Below, in pieces: positions 46,066 through 56,300 of a stretch of DNA of 64,000 bases. The stretch covers positions 1-64,000 of the forward strand of contig JBQKHY010000012.1 in the NCBI GenBank assembly GCA_052118065.1, in the 5' to 3' direction. Under the pieces are notes generated by a model. That model was not told where the DNA came from. It did not search any database and was given only the letters and a program-made list of their open reading frames with translations. Every line of letters starts with the position of its first letter. The first letter of the stretch is position 1. This DNA comes from Ruminococcoides sp052118065. Its GTDB lineage: Bacteria; Bacillota; Clostridia; Oscillospirales; Acutalibacteraceae. Both the position numbers and the translations under genes were made by a program.

Positions 46066-46248
46066 ATGAAAAAACTTAATTATCATTTATATCTTACCGA
46101 CTATGAATACAGGCAAGTTATTCATAGTTTAATTGAACTTAAAAACAACCTCATACAAGCAGGTAAATATACAGATGTTGTTGACGACTTGCTTGTTCGT
46201 TTAATTTCAGCTAAGAAAAAGAATATAAAGATTCGCATCAAAAAATGA
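46066..46248 (+). CDS. Small protein at the left end of element 3
   Basis: This 60-residue protein (MKKLNYHLYLTDYEYRQVIHS...) is a paralogue of the protein at 23501, with the same YHxYLT start, SLIELKNNL helix, GKYTD and a basic tail (KKKNIKIRIKK). The start was set eight bases after GAGGAG. It lies about 280 bases inside the attachment copy, the same place as its relative in element 2. The function is unknown; position and basic character suggest DNA binding. Confidence 0.65.
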   Translation: MKKLNYHLYLTDYEYRQVIHSLIELKNNLIQAGKYTDVVDDLLVRLISAKKKNIKIRIKK

Positions 46249-46264
46249 ATATATTATAGTACTA

Positions 46265-46298
46265 ACCTACTCAGTCATTGGAGTAGGTATTTTTTTTG
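46265..46298 (+). terminator. Terminator after the small gene
   Basis: The stem ACCTACTC/GAGTAGGT is followed by eight T residues. Confidence 0.85.
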
Positions 46299-46309
46299 AA
46301 AAAATTTTT

Positions 46310-46357
46310 AAAAATACCCTGACAAATGGGTACCCTTTGTCCAAATAGGTGAAGAGG
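46310..46357 (+). repeat. 47-base repeat, third copy
   Basis: AAAATACCCTGACAAA followed by TTTGTCCAAATAGGTGAAGAGG matches the two units at 40297 and 40445 in element 2. Here it lies at the start of the leader before parA. Confidence 0.6.
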
Positions 46358-46418
46358 TTTTTTTTCAAGCAATCTAAAGGACCTTTTCACTGAACCTTGA
46401 AAATTGAATATCACTTCA

Positions 46419-46735
46419 TTAAGACTTTAATTCTGATGATGTGCAAAAGTACGAGCCACAGCAGCGGTACGCCACGACCTTTCCGATTTGAAAGTGAGCG
46501 CTAACTCCGCCTGCAAGTATCGGGTTGCCCCTGATATGGCGATGACAGTCAGAATGATAATGATACTCCTGCACGCAGCTCGGAGAGTTCCTTCGAGGGG
46601 TGAGATTCCCGTGCAACGGTAAAGCAGACCGTTACTTAATGAAGTCCCAGATAGATTTATCTGTCCGCTGGGGGTGTTGAGGACAAGTACAGCGGAAAAG
46701 TTACATAGCTGTTTTTGCAGGACAGCTATTAAAAC
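46419..46735 (+). ncRNA. Structured leader before parA
   Basis: About 320 bases without a credible gene and less AT-rich than nearby spacers. Several hairpins are visible: AACGGT/ACCGTT near 46614-46632, AGATA/TATCT near 46650, TCCGCTG/CAGCGGA (46663-46669, 46691-46697) and ATAGCTGT/ACAGCTAT (46705-46712, 46722-46729). The last sits 14 bases before the parA ribosome site. It may be a regulatory RNA leader or a partition/replication site. Confidence 0.5.
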
Positions 46736-46755
46736 ATTTGAAAGGAGGAAAACGA

Positions 46756-47580
46756 ATGCCAAACTGCAAAACTATTGCTATCTGCAATCAGAAAGGCGGT
46801 GTAGGTAAAACGACTACCACAATGAACTTGGGCATTGGATTGGCTATGCAGGGCAAAAAGGTACTTCTTGTTGGCTGCGACCCGCAAGGTGATTTAACCG
46901 CTTGTTTGGGCTGGAAGAGAGTTGACGAGATACCTGTTACTCTTGCCACGAAAATGCATGATGTAATCCGTGACGACAGCACAAATGCTTCAAGCGGAAT
47001 ACTTCACCATAACGAAGGCGTTGACCTGATACCTTCCAATACAGACCTGGAAGCGTTGGAAATGTACCTCGTTACGGCAATGAGCCGTGAGAATATTCTG
47101 AAAAGCTATCTAAGCAAGGTGAAGTCCGGCTATGACTATGTTCTGATTGATTGCAGACCTTCACTCGGTATGCTGACTCTAAATGCCTTAACAGCGGCTG
47201 ACAGCGTTGTTATACCTGTTCAGGCGCAGTATTTGCCTGCAAGAGCAATGACGCAGCTTTTACAGACAGTTTCCAAAGTGAAGTCACATACCAATCCTAA
47301 CTTGTCTGTTGACGGTATTTTGCTTACGCTTGTTGATAGCAGGACGAACCTTGCCAAAAGCACGGTGGATGCAATTCGTGATAACTTCGGAAGTGTAATC
47401 AGGATATATAAAACGAAAATTCCGATTGCAGTAAAAGCCGCAGAGGTAACTTCCAAGGGCAAAAGCATTTATGCTTATGAGCCGAACAGCAAGGTGGCAT
47501 TGGCATACGCTGAATTTGCAAAGGAGGTGCTTTCGGATGGCAGAAAGAAAGAGCGACTTCGCACTGCCGACACTCGATGA
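46756..47580 (+). CDS. parA: ParA-type ATPase
   Basis: This 274-residue ParA/MinD-like ATPase has the deviant Walker A KGGVGKTTTTMNLG near residues 14-25, the CDPQGDLT switch and LIDCRPSLGMLTLNAL. It shares roles with the ParB that follows: positioning the excised element and keeping it in daughter cells. The start was set at the ATG after GAAAGGAGGAAAACGA. The gene overlaps parB by 44 bases. Confidence 0.9.
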   Translation: MPNCKTIAICNQKGGVGKTTTTMNLGIGLAMQGKKVLLVGCDPQGDLTACLGWKRVDEIPVTLATKMHDVIRDDSTNASSGILHHNEGVDLIPSNTDLEALEMYLVTAMSRENILKSYLSKVKSGYDYVLIDCRPSLGMLTLNALTAADSVVIPVQAQYLPARAMTQLLQTVSKVKSHTNPNLSVDGILLTLVDSRTNLAKSTVDAIRDNFGSVIRIYKTKIPIAVKAAEVTSKGKSIYAYEPNSKVALAYAEFAKEVLSDGRKKERLRTADTR

Positions 47581-48478
47581 CCTTTTCTCTACACAGGAAG
47601 AACGTGACGACGCACGGCTTGAAAAGATCAGGGACATTCCGCTTGACTTGATTGATGACTTTCCCGATCACCCTTTCCACGTCAGAGATGACGAGGATAT
47701 GGTGCAGCTTGTGGAGAGCATTAAGACAAACGGAGTATTAACCCCTGCTGTTTTAAGGCAGAAAGAGGACGGAAGATATGAGCTTGTCAGCGGTCACAGG
47801 CGAAAGAGAGCTTGTGAGCTTGCCGGTCTTACTACACTCAGAAGTGAGATAAAGGACTTAACCCGTGACGAAGCTATTGTGTATATGGTTGAAAGTAATT
47901 TTCAGCGTACAACAATACTTCCAAGTGAAAAAGCTTTTGCCTACAAAATGAGGTTGGAGGCAATAAAGAGGCAAGGACAACGCACGGATTTAACTTCTGC
48001 AACACTGTTGCAGAAGTCAGGAAAAACAAGCCGAGAAATTATTGCTGAAAATAGCGGTGAAAGTCACGAACAGGTTAGAAAGTATATCCGCTTGACAAAT
48101 CTCATCACCGAACTCTTACAGTTTGTGGACGAAGGCAGAATTAAAATGCGTCCTGCCGTTGAGCTTTCATACCTTGATGAAGATAGTCAGCGTGATGTCG
48201 CCCTACAGATTGATATTAACGACTGTACACCGTCGCACGACCAGACAATCCGAATGAGAAAAATGTTTGAAAGCGGTAAGCTGACAGCAGAAGCTGTTGA
48301 AGCGATTATGTCGGAAGAAAAACCGAATCAGCGAGAGCGTATTGTGCTGCATGGTGACAGAGTGCGAAGCCTTATTCCGAAAAGCGTAAAGCTAAAGGAC
48401 ACGGAGGACTATGTTTGCAAGGCTTTGGAACACTACCGCAGATACCTGCGAAGCCGAGCAGAGCGTGACGACAGGTAG
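47537..48478 (+). CDS. parB: ParB-type protein (element 3)
   Basis: This 313-residue ParB/Spo0J protein starts MAERKSDFALPTLDDLF, typical of ICE-borne ParB. The nuclease-fold motif is LVSGHRRKRACELAG; the DNA-binding middle is ILPSEKAFAYKMRLEAIKRQ and SHEQVRKYIRLTNLITELL. It resembles the ParB at 42937 along most of its length. The start lies eight bases after AAGGAGGTG. It should bind sites near this locus and act with ParA. Confidence 0.9.
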   Translation: MAERKSDFALPTLDDLFSTQEERDDARLEKIRDIPLDLIDDFPDHPFHVRDDEDMVQLVESIKTNGVLTPAVLRQKEDGRYELVSGHRRKRACELAGLTTLRSEIKDLTRDEAIVYMVESNFQRTTILPSEKAFAYKMRLEAIKRQGQRTDLTSATLLQKSGKTSREIIAENSGESHEQVRKYIRLTNLITELLQFVDEGRIKMRPAVELSYLDEDSQRDVALQIDINDCTPSHDQTIRMRKMFESGKLTAEAVEAIMSEEKPNQRERIVLHGDRVRSLIPKSVKLKDTEDYVCKALEHYRRYLRSRAERDDR

Positions 48479-48631
48479 GACAAGTTATTTTTTTACTTTC
48501 CCCTTTCTCACACTCTATCCCCTATACTACCTGAACTACCCGAAAAGAAAGATATATACTATCTCATAAATTAACCTTATCTCATAAATATATCTTTCTC
48601 TAAAGGCAAACAAACGCATATTTTATTTTGA

Positions 48632-48656
48632 CGGACAGATTTTAGCTGTCCGATTT
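48632..48656 (+). terminator. Hairpin before the adhesin gene
   Basis: The stem CGGACAG/CTGTCCG is followed by ATTTTTATT, ten bases before the adhesin ribosome site. It may be the parAB terminator or an attenuator for the adhesin. The rest of the gap 48479-48675 is AT-rich with no gene. Confidence 0.55.
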
Positions 48657-48675
48657 TTATTATGGAGGTAAACCA

Positions 48676-51600
48676 ATGACAAAAGTTTTTAGCAAGAGAA
48701 ACGCAAAGAGAATTACTGCGGTTGTGCTCGCACTTATCTCTATCGTTTCAATATTTTTTATTCTTCCTGCAAATGCCGCCGCAAAAGAAGTCACGGTCAC
48801 ATTTGACTATGCTTACGACACAGGCGGAAACATCATAAAATTCGTAAAACACACAGAACACGACGGATATGTAGTAGGAACAGTCGGAGAAGAATTGTGC
48901 AGGATTTATGCAGACGGAAAGGATGCATACTGCATTGAACCCGGTCATTCTCTCTTTTCAGGCAATACGCTGACAACCGATGCCTCGGCGGCTTGGAATG
49001 CTCTTTCAAAGGCACAGAAAAAGGCGGTAAATCTTGCACTTCTTTTCGGTAAGTCAGGAAGTGCATCAAGCCTTGTCGGTACAGACGGTCAGAAGTGGAT
49101 TGCTACACAGCTTGTTGTATGGGAGTTCTGCACAGGTGGTCGTGACGCATCAACATTTAAACTGAAAAATTCAAAGTTTATTGACGGCATCACATCGGGT
49201 GGTGCAAATCCGAATGTAAAAACCAACTACAATAAAATCATCACTAAACTTGAAGATTACAACACCATTCCGAGCTTTACTTATGAAACTTCTGCAAAGG
49301 CAAAGAGCAATGTCAATGAGTTAAAGTACAGTGACGGTAAGTATTCACTTACGCTTACGGACAGCAACAATATTTTGTCAGACTATGATTTCAAAACAAC
49401 TGACGGCGTTTCCGTTTCTGTTTCGGGGAAGAAGATTACGCTGACTTCCACAAAGGTTATTCCTGACGCTGTTGTGTTCAGCGCAACGAAGAAAATGCCG
49501 AAGGTTACGACAACGCTAATTGCCTGCGGCAGCTCATCAAAGCAGGATGTTGTAACAGGTGTTCAGTCCGATACTGAAACCAAGACGGCGTATTTTGCTG
49601 TAAAGACCTCAGCCGGAAGTCTGAAAATCGTTAAGACCTCGGACGACGGAAAGATCGAAGGAGTGAAATTCAAGATTACGGGTGCTGATAATTACAGTAA
49701 GACGGTCACTACGAACTCAAAGGGTGAATTTCAGCTTGATGACCTCAAGGTCGGCACATATACCGTAACCGAGGTAACTGAGGATAAGTACGAAACACAA
49801 AAGGCACAGCAGGTTAAGGTTGAAAGCGGAAAAACTGCAACCGTAAAATTCAGCAATGTTCTAAAGTGTGGTGAGCTTCAGGTTGTAAAGTCCTCTGAGG
49901 ATAATTTCAATGCAGGCGTGAAATTCCACCTTTACGGAACGTCTTTATCCGGGGCAAAGGTAGATGAATATGCTGTTACCGATAATTTCGGTGTTGCTGT
50001 TTTCAAAAATATCCTGGTAAGCGGTGACAAACCATATACCCTTGAAGAAGTGGATACAGCTATTCGCTATGTTGTACCGAAATCACAGACCGTTTCCGTA
50101 ACCTGGGATAAGGTGGCAAAGAGAGAATTTACTAATACACTCAAAAAATTTACCATTACAGTTGAAAAGACCGATGCCGAAAAGAGAAAAGCACAGGGCG
50201 ACGCTACACTTGCTGGAGCAAAGTACGGTATCTATGACGGCGATAAGTTAATTGATACCTACACAACCGATGATAACGGCAAATTCACGACAAAGGAATA
50301 TGTTTGCGGTGATAACTGGACAATCAGAGAAATTGAACCGAGCGAGGGCTATCTGCTTGATGAAACTGTCTATACGGTTGGTGCAGAAGCGAAGAATTAC
50401 ACGGTTGAACATAACGCTGTTTCGGTCGGTGTTACAGAGCAGGTAATCAAGGGTGATGTAGAAATTGTAAAGCATTGCGATGACGGACAGACCAAAATCG
50501 AAACTCCGGAAAAAGGAGCCGAATTTCAGCTCTTTCTCAAAAGTGCAGGAAGCTATGAAAATGCCAACCCGGATGAGCGTGATACCCTTGTGTGTGATGA
50601 AAAGGGATACGCAAAGTCTAAAAAACTCCCCTACGGCACATACACAGTCCATCAGACCAAAGGCTGGGAGGGCAGAGATAAAATTGCCGACTTTGATGTA
50701 TTTATCTGCGACAACTCAAAGCCGTACAGCTATATCATCAATGATAAGATTTTTGAATCCTATATTAAGGTGGTTAAGGTGGATGCAGAATCAGGAAAAA
50801 CAATTCCCTACGCAGGGGCAGGATTTCAGATTTATGACTCCGATAATACTTTAATTACAATGTCGGTAAAATATCCTTCGAATATGACGATTGATACTTT
50901 CTATACTGACAGCAACGGAAGTCTTATCACTCCTGAAACCCTTGTTTACGGCAAGGGATACAAGCTTGTTGAGGTTCAGGCTCCCTACGGTTATGTGCTT
51001 GATAAAACACCTGTTTATTTTGATGTAACAAAGGAAAATTCTACAAACGAAGGCGGTGTTACTTTGATTAAGGTGAACAAAGCAAATTCGCCGCAGAAAG
51101 GCAAAATCTCAATTTCAAAGGAAGGAGAGGTTTTCTATGGCGTAAATGTCAGTGGCGGCATTGATGAGAACGGCAACGAAATTCCGAACGTCTATCAGCC
51201 TGTTTATGAAACGGCAGGACTTGAGGGTGCAACATACGAAATCCGTGCGGCAGAGGATATTATTACTCCTGACGGCACAATACACAATAAAAAGGGCGAC
51301 CTCGTTGATACAGTTACCACAGGCAAGGACGGAATTGCTATAAGTAAAACTCTTTATCTCGGTAAGTACAGCATTAAGGAAACTCACGCTCCATATGGAA
51401 TGGCACTCAATGACGAAGTGCATATTGTAGAACTTACCTATGCCGATCAGACCGTAAAGCTTACGGAAACAGCAACTTCATTTTTCAATGACAGACAGAA
51501 AATTAAGGTGAATCTTGAAAAGTGGCTGGAAACCAATGAAGAGTTTGATATTGGCACAAACGGGGAAATAAAGAACATATCCTTTGGTTTGTTTGCAGAA

Positions 51601-52869
51601 AAAGAAATTGTTTCTGCAAGCGGAACTTCTATTCCTGCTGACGGACTTATAGAAATTATCACTCTTGATGAAAAGGGCAAGGGTTATGTGAATACAGACC
51701 TTCCGTTCGGCAGTTACTATGTTAAAGAACTTTCAACGGATGAGCATTATATTCTCAGCGATAAAAAATATCCGGTTGTATTTGAATACGAGGGTGAAAA
51801 GACGAGTACAGTTGAGCTGACTGTAAATAACAGTGAGCCGATTATGAATGAGCTTATCTACGGTTCGGTATCGGGCAGGAAAGTTGATGAAAACGGAGAA
51901 CCTCTCGGTGGAGCTGTTATCGGACTGTTCAAATCCACAGATGTTGAGTTTACAGAGGAAAACGCAGCCTTAACAACTGTTTCTGCGGAGGACGGAAGTT
52001 TCAATTTTAGCGATATTCCTTACGGCACCTGGTATATCCGTGAAATCGAACAGCCGACAGGCTTCGTCCTCAATGACACGGTATATCCGGTTACCGTTAA
52101 TGCCGACGGCGATGTTGTGGAAATTGAGATTGTCAATGCATTTATCCGTGGCAATATCAAGACCACAAAGGTTGACGCTGACTATCCCGACAATAAGCTG
52201 ACAGGCGCAGTATTTGAGCTTTATTCCGACATTAATGCTGACGGTAAGCTTGATAATAATGATGAGCTTATCGGTGAAATCAAGGAAACCGACGTAGGTG
52301 TTTACGAAATGGACGACCTTGTTTACGGACACTATCTTGTAAAGGAAAAGACCGCCCCTGACGGCTTTGTTCTTGATGAAAACATCTATCCTGTTTTTGT
52401 TGAAACGGACGGCAAAACCTACGAGGTGGAAAATGAAGCAGGTAAGGGATTTTTGAATGAAGCAATGAAAGGCTCACTCAGAATCGTAAAGACCTCATCA
52501 GACAAAAAGGTTGAAGGCTTTTCTTTCCGTGTAACAGGTGAGAACGGATATGATGAAATCTTTAAGACCGACAAAAACGGAGAAATTTTTATTGAGGGAT
52601 TACGAATCGGCAAATATATAATTTCTGAGGTAAACAACGATGCATCAGCCGGATATATGCTTCCTGATGACAAGGTTGTTGAGATTGAATACGGTAAGAC
52701 CGCAAATGTTGAAATGCATAACGAGAAAATTCACACACCAAAAACAGGTGACGAGAGCAATCCAAACCTCTGGCTTATTCTCGGAGGCACATCGGCAGTT
52801 GGTATTGCGGCTTGTGCGACAGCTCTTGTAAAAAAGAGAAAGAAAAACATCAAGGAGGCAGAAGAATGA
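48676..52869 (+). CDS. Thioester and Cna-B/SpaA-repeat surface adhesin
   Basis: This 1397-residue secreted protein has a signal peptide (1-35, ending PANAAA). A thioester domain follows, with YCIEPG (Cys86) and ATQLVVWEF (Gln145), the pair that forms a covalent Cys-Gln thioester for binding host surfaces. About ten SpaA/Cna-B-type beta domains come next, each starting near a KVVK or KTD strand and ending in an E-box such as YTVTEV. The C-terminus has the sortase motif TPKTG, a hydrophobic helix and KKRKKN. It should be anchored to the cell wall, perhaps helping mating-pair contact. The ribosome site is GGAGG. Confidence 0.9.
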   Translation: MTKVFSKRNAKRITAVVLALISIVSIFFILPANAAAKEVTVTFDYAYDTGGNIIKFVKHTEHDGYVVGTVGEELCRIYADGKDAYCIEPGHSLFSGNTLTTDASAAWNALSKAQKKAVNLALLFGKSGSASSLVGTDGQKWIATQLVVWEFCTGGRDASTFKLKNSKFIDGITSGGANPNVKTNYNKIITKLEDYNTIPSFTYETSAKAKSNVNELKYSDGKYSLTLTDSNNILSDYDFKTTDGVSVSVSGKKITLTSTKVIPDAVVFSATKKMPKVTTTLIACGSSSKQDVVTGVQSDTETKTAYFAVKTSAGSLKIVKTSDDGKIEGVKFKITGADNYSKTVTTNSKGEFQLDDLKVGTYTVTEVTEDKYETQKAQQVKVESGKTATVKFSNVLKCGELQVVKSSEDNFNAGVKFHLYGTSLSGAKVDEYAVTDNFGVAVFKNILVSGDKPYTLEEVDTAIRYVVPKSQTVSVTWDKVAKREFTNTLKKFTITVEKTDAEKRKAQGDATLAGAKYGIYDGDKLIDTYTTDDNGKFTTKEYVCGDNWTIREIEPSEGYLLDETVYTVGAEAKNYTVEHNAVSVGVTEQVIKGDVEIVKHCDDGQTKIETPEKGAEFQLFLKSAGSYENANPDERDTLVCDEKGYAKSKKLPYGTYTVHQTKGWEGRDKIADFDVFICDNSKPYSYIINDKIFESYIKVVKVDAESGKTIPYAGAGFQIYDSDNTLITMSVKYPSNMTIDTFYTDSNGSLITPETLVYGKGYKLVEVQAPYGYVLDKTPVYFDVTKENSTNEGGVTLIKVNKANSPQKGKISISKEGEVFYGVNVSGGIDENGNEIPNVYQPVYETAGLEGATYEIRAAEDIITPDGTIHNKKGDLVDTVTTGKDGIAISKTLYLGKYSIKETHAPYGMALNDEVHIVELTYADQTVKLTETATSFFNDRQKIKVNLEKWLETNEEFDIGTNGEIKNISFGLFAEKEIVSASGTSIPADGLIEIITLDEKGKGYVNTDLPFGSYYVKELSTDEHYILSDKKYPVVFEYEGEKTSTVELTVNNSEPIMNELIYGSVSGRKVDENGEPLGGAVIGLFKSTDVEFTEENAALTTVSAEDGSFNFSDIPYGTWYIREIEQPTGFVLNDTVYPVTVNADGDVVEIEIVNAFIRGNIKTTKVDADYPDNKLTGAVFELYSDINADGKLDNNDELIGEIKETDVGVYEMDDLVYGHYLVKEKTAPDGFVLDENIYPVFVETDGKTYEVENEAGKGFLNEAMKGSLRIVKTSSDKKVEGFSFRVTGENGYDEIFKTDKNGEIFIEGLRIGKYIISEVNNDASAGYMLPDDKVVEIEYGKTANVEMHNEKIHTPKTGDESNPNLWLILGGTSAVGIAACATALVKKRKKNIKEAEE

Positions 52870-52955
52870 AAGTGATAATTGCCGTAGCACTTCTTGTGTT
52901 TATCATCGGCGGCTTTATCTTTTTACAGATTAAAAACCACAATAAAAAGAAGTGA
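52866..52955 (+). CDS. 29-residue single-helix membrane micropeptide
   Basis: This small gene overlaps the adhesin stop as ATGA. It encodes MKVIIAVALLVFIIGGFIF and a basic end (KNHNKKK): one membrane helix with a positive inside tail. The coupling suggests it is translated with the adhesin. Small membrane peptides in this position may assist secretion or the transfer pore; the role here is unknown. Confidence 0.55.
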   Translation: MKVIIAVALLVFIIGGFIFLQIKNHNKKK

Positions 52956-52965
52956 GAAACTATAC

Positions 52966-52993
52966 GACGGGCGGTTTTAGCAGACTGCCCGTC
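52966..52993 (+). terminator. Hairpin before the 53017 gene
   Basis: The stem GACGGGC/GCCCGTC is followed by AGACTTT, without a true T-run. It may be an RNA structure in the leader rather than a strong terminator. Confidence 0.4.
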
Positions 52994-53016
52994 AGACTTT
53001 GAAGGGAATATATGAA

Positions 53017-53283
53017 ATGGCAGATAAAACTGTAATTACAACACAACAGAAATTCAAGGTGCTGAATAAGCTTTTTGAAGCAGGCTTCAAAACCGAAAAG
53101 GATTTGCAAAGCATAAACTTTCAAAATGTTTTCAGCATACCCAATCTGACAGTTCAGGAAATGAGTATAATTTCCGAATTGCAGACTAACACAAAGGGCA
53201 ACAAGCTCTATTCTTATCTTGGAGGTAACAATGATATGCAGGAAAAGCAGCGATTAAAAAGCGGTGGATATGATGAAACCTAA
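53017..53283 (+). CDS. Hypothetical 88-aa ICE protein
   Basis: This 88-residue protein is mostly helical (QQKFKVLNKLFEAGFKTEKD, then LTVQEMSIISELQTNTKGNK). I do not recognise a family, but the place before the giant methylase-helicase gene is typical of small conserved proteins in such elements. The start was set at the ATG eight bases after GAAGGGA. It probably belongs to the same operon as the next gene, 41 bases away. Confidence 0.6.
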   Translation: MADKTVITTQQKFKVLNKLFEAGFKTEKDLQSINFQNVFSIPNLTVQEMSIISELQTNTKGNKLYSYLGGNNDMQEKQRLKSGGYDET

Positions 53284-53324
53284 GCAAAAGATAGGAACCA
53301 CGAAAGATAAGGAGGTGCTGAACA

Positions 53325-56300
53325 ATGGCAAGAAAGTTTGACCTTATCTCACAGCTGTATGAAGATACCTCGAAAGAGGTTATGTCACCCGATAAATGGG
53401 CGGCATTTCTGAAAACAGCCTGTTATAACTACCGACTGCGATTTGACGAACAGCTCCTTTTATACGCTCAGAAACCAGATGCAACCGCCGTCCTGCCTAT
53501 TGAACAGTGGAACAGAACTTTCGGTCGCTGGGTAAACAGAGGAGCAAAGGGTATTGCCGTGTTTGAAAGTCTGAACGGCAATTCACAGAGGTTAGTCCAT
53601 TATTTTGATATTTCCGATACACACGCAAGCGAAATTTCAAGGACTGTCCCTATTTGGAATATGAAACTCGAATATACAGATGAAGTGATCGACACGCTTG
53701 AAAGCAGCTTCGGATATCTTGATGAAAAGAACAGCCTTGCGGATGCGATTATATCCGCATCAGGTAATGCTGTCGAGGACAACATTACCGACTATGTGGG
53801 CGATTTGCTTGTAACGGTTAATGATACCTTTCTTGAAGAATTGGACGAGGACATCGTTAAGACAATGTACAGACAGCTTGTTAGTAACAGCGTTGCTTTT
53901 ATGATTATGACAAGACTCGGTATTGACACTGAACCGTATTTTAACGATGACGACTTTCGTGATATTGTCAATTTCAATACGCAGGAAGCCTTGAATGCTC
54001 TCGGCTTTGCAACGAGCGATATTGCCGAAATGGGACTGTCGGAGATTTCCAAAACCGTGCTGGCACTTAACCGTCAGAATCGCATAATTGCGGAAAACAG
54101 ACAAAGTGAATATACTAATAGCACAATAAATACCGAAAGGAGTTTTGACAATGGCAGAACTGACATACACAATGCAGGGCGATTACCTACTTCCGAACCT
54201 GACGCTTCCCGAACAGCCGAGGGTACAGCTCGGACATTACGCTCAGATGAGGAAGAATTATCTGTTGCAGAAGCACAAAATTCTCTATTACAATCTGCTG
54301 ACGAAGGGAACGCTGACCGAACACCTGTGGGAAATCGAACAGACGGCGACAGAGATGGAGGACAGAATTCTCAGACAGATGGCGGTGCAGGAGGGCGTGA
54401 CAGAGAAGCTGAAAGCGGACGACCCGATGAAGTGGACACGCCTGATGAACAACCTCAGACACTCGGCTCAGGAGATAGTCAAAGCGGAAGTGATTTACGC
54501 TTAGAATATTACGACCGCAGCAACGAGGATAAAAGTATTCCGTTCTTTGGCGGTGATGATAAAATCAAGGCTGTCCTGTTATCTACTCCGTATCTAAAAG
54601 CGACCAAAACGGAAATAGCAAGATACTTTGAAAACGAATCTGACAGTGAAAAACGAGTTAAATTTATCAAAAGCATATTCAATAATGATGCTACCGATAT
54701 TACTACTCCCGACGGAAAGCGGATGGGATATAAAACCTATCAGAATGTACTTCTTTTGTGGGAAGGCGAGCAGGATAATAAAATATCGCAAGCCTACTAT
54801 GATTGGGGTGTTATTGCAGGACTTTTTGAGGGTATGCGTTTGCTAGATGAACTCAGGGACACAACAAAACCTCTGCCTTCATTGGAAGGGCAGTTGGAAA
54901 TATTAACAGCCGGGGCAGGAGAAAAAACTCCTGCCTTTATCTTTTCTCAGGAGATTATTGACGCTGTACTTACCCACGGAAGCGGTGTAAGCGAGGGTAA
55001 AATGAGGATTTACGAGCAGTTTCAAAAGTCCTTATCTGCAAAAGAAAACATTGATTTTCTGAAAAACGAGTATGGCTGGGGCGGCTCATATCCGATTATT
55101 ATCGGAACAGGAATTGACGAAAGTCACGACGGCAAAGGCATTATGCTCAGCCGTGGCTTTGAAGATAACGCACCACGACTGCTGTTAAAGTGGAGTAAGG
55201 TTGAAAAGCGCATCGGCGAACTTATAAAACTTGACCGATACCTCAATCCAAAGGAAAAGGAATATTATCCGACTTGGCTTGAAAAGCAGGAGCAGATAAG
55301 AGCCGAACGGGCGGCGGAGAGAGAAATCCGTGAAGCAATATATACTCCGCCTGCCGAAAAGGAAACTATCCCTGTTGAATATGAATACAAATATTCGCTC
55401 GGTGAATCGGTATATATCGGAGCGGATGAGTATGAAATTCTGTCCTTTGACGAAAACCGTGTAATGCTTTTTGACAAACAGTTTCCTCTTTTCAACAAGG
55501 AAATGACAAGGGCGGAATTTGACAGCAAAGTCAAAGAAAACCCGATGAACGACCATTTAAAAGTTGCCGTACAACCCGAAAAAGAAAAACAGATTACACA
55601 GCGTGATTACAGCAGATACAGTCCTGTTATGCAGGAATACTTCAAGATTAAGGACGAACATCCCGATACGATTATTCTGTTCCAAATCGGTGATTTTTAC
55701 GAAGCTATGGGCGATGATGCCGTAACCGTTTCACAGGCACTCAGCCTGCATAACACCACCCGAAGAATAACCGATACAGAAAGAATTGATATGTGCGGAT
55801 TTCCGTCAAATAGGCTTGAAACATATACGGATATGCTGCTTGACCGAGGCTACAATATCGGTATTTCAAGTCCAAACGACAGGGAAAGTCGGGATTTTAT
55901 TCTTATGGCTTCCGACAGGTCGCACGCTCCCATTCAGTCCGAGCCAATCGGCAGAATTGATTACCTGAACGCTGACGGCAAGGTTGAAAACAGTATTGAA
56001 TATACAAACCCGACCAGCCTTGAAAGAGATATAAAAGAGGAAAACATCTTTGATGTAAAAATGGCGGTTTATCTGTATAAGGACGCTGACGGCAACACCA
56101 TACCCCACGACTTTATTGACAGACTGCCTAATCCTTTGCAAAACTTTGAAATCATTGATAAGCCGCTTTCTCAATCGGAATATGATGTTTTACTTGATGA
56201 AGCAAAAAAACTGATAGATGAGTTTGTAAAGAATGAGTACGACAGTGACGGTGCAGACTATTCCGACTTGTCGGAAATCAATATCGGCTATACCAATACC

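Noticed and set aside
46427..46762. 111-codon minus-strand frame across the parA leader
   Set aside because: No ribosome site or recognised domain. The hairpins and position fit a leader RNA for parA better.
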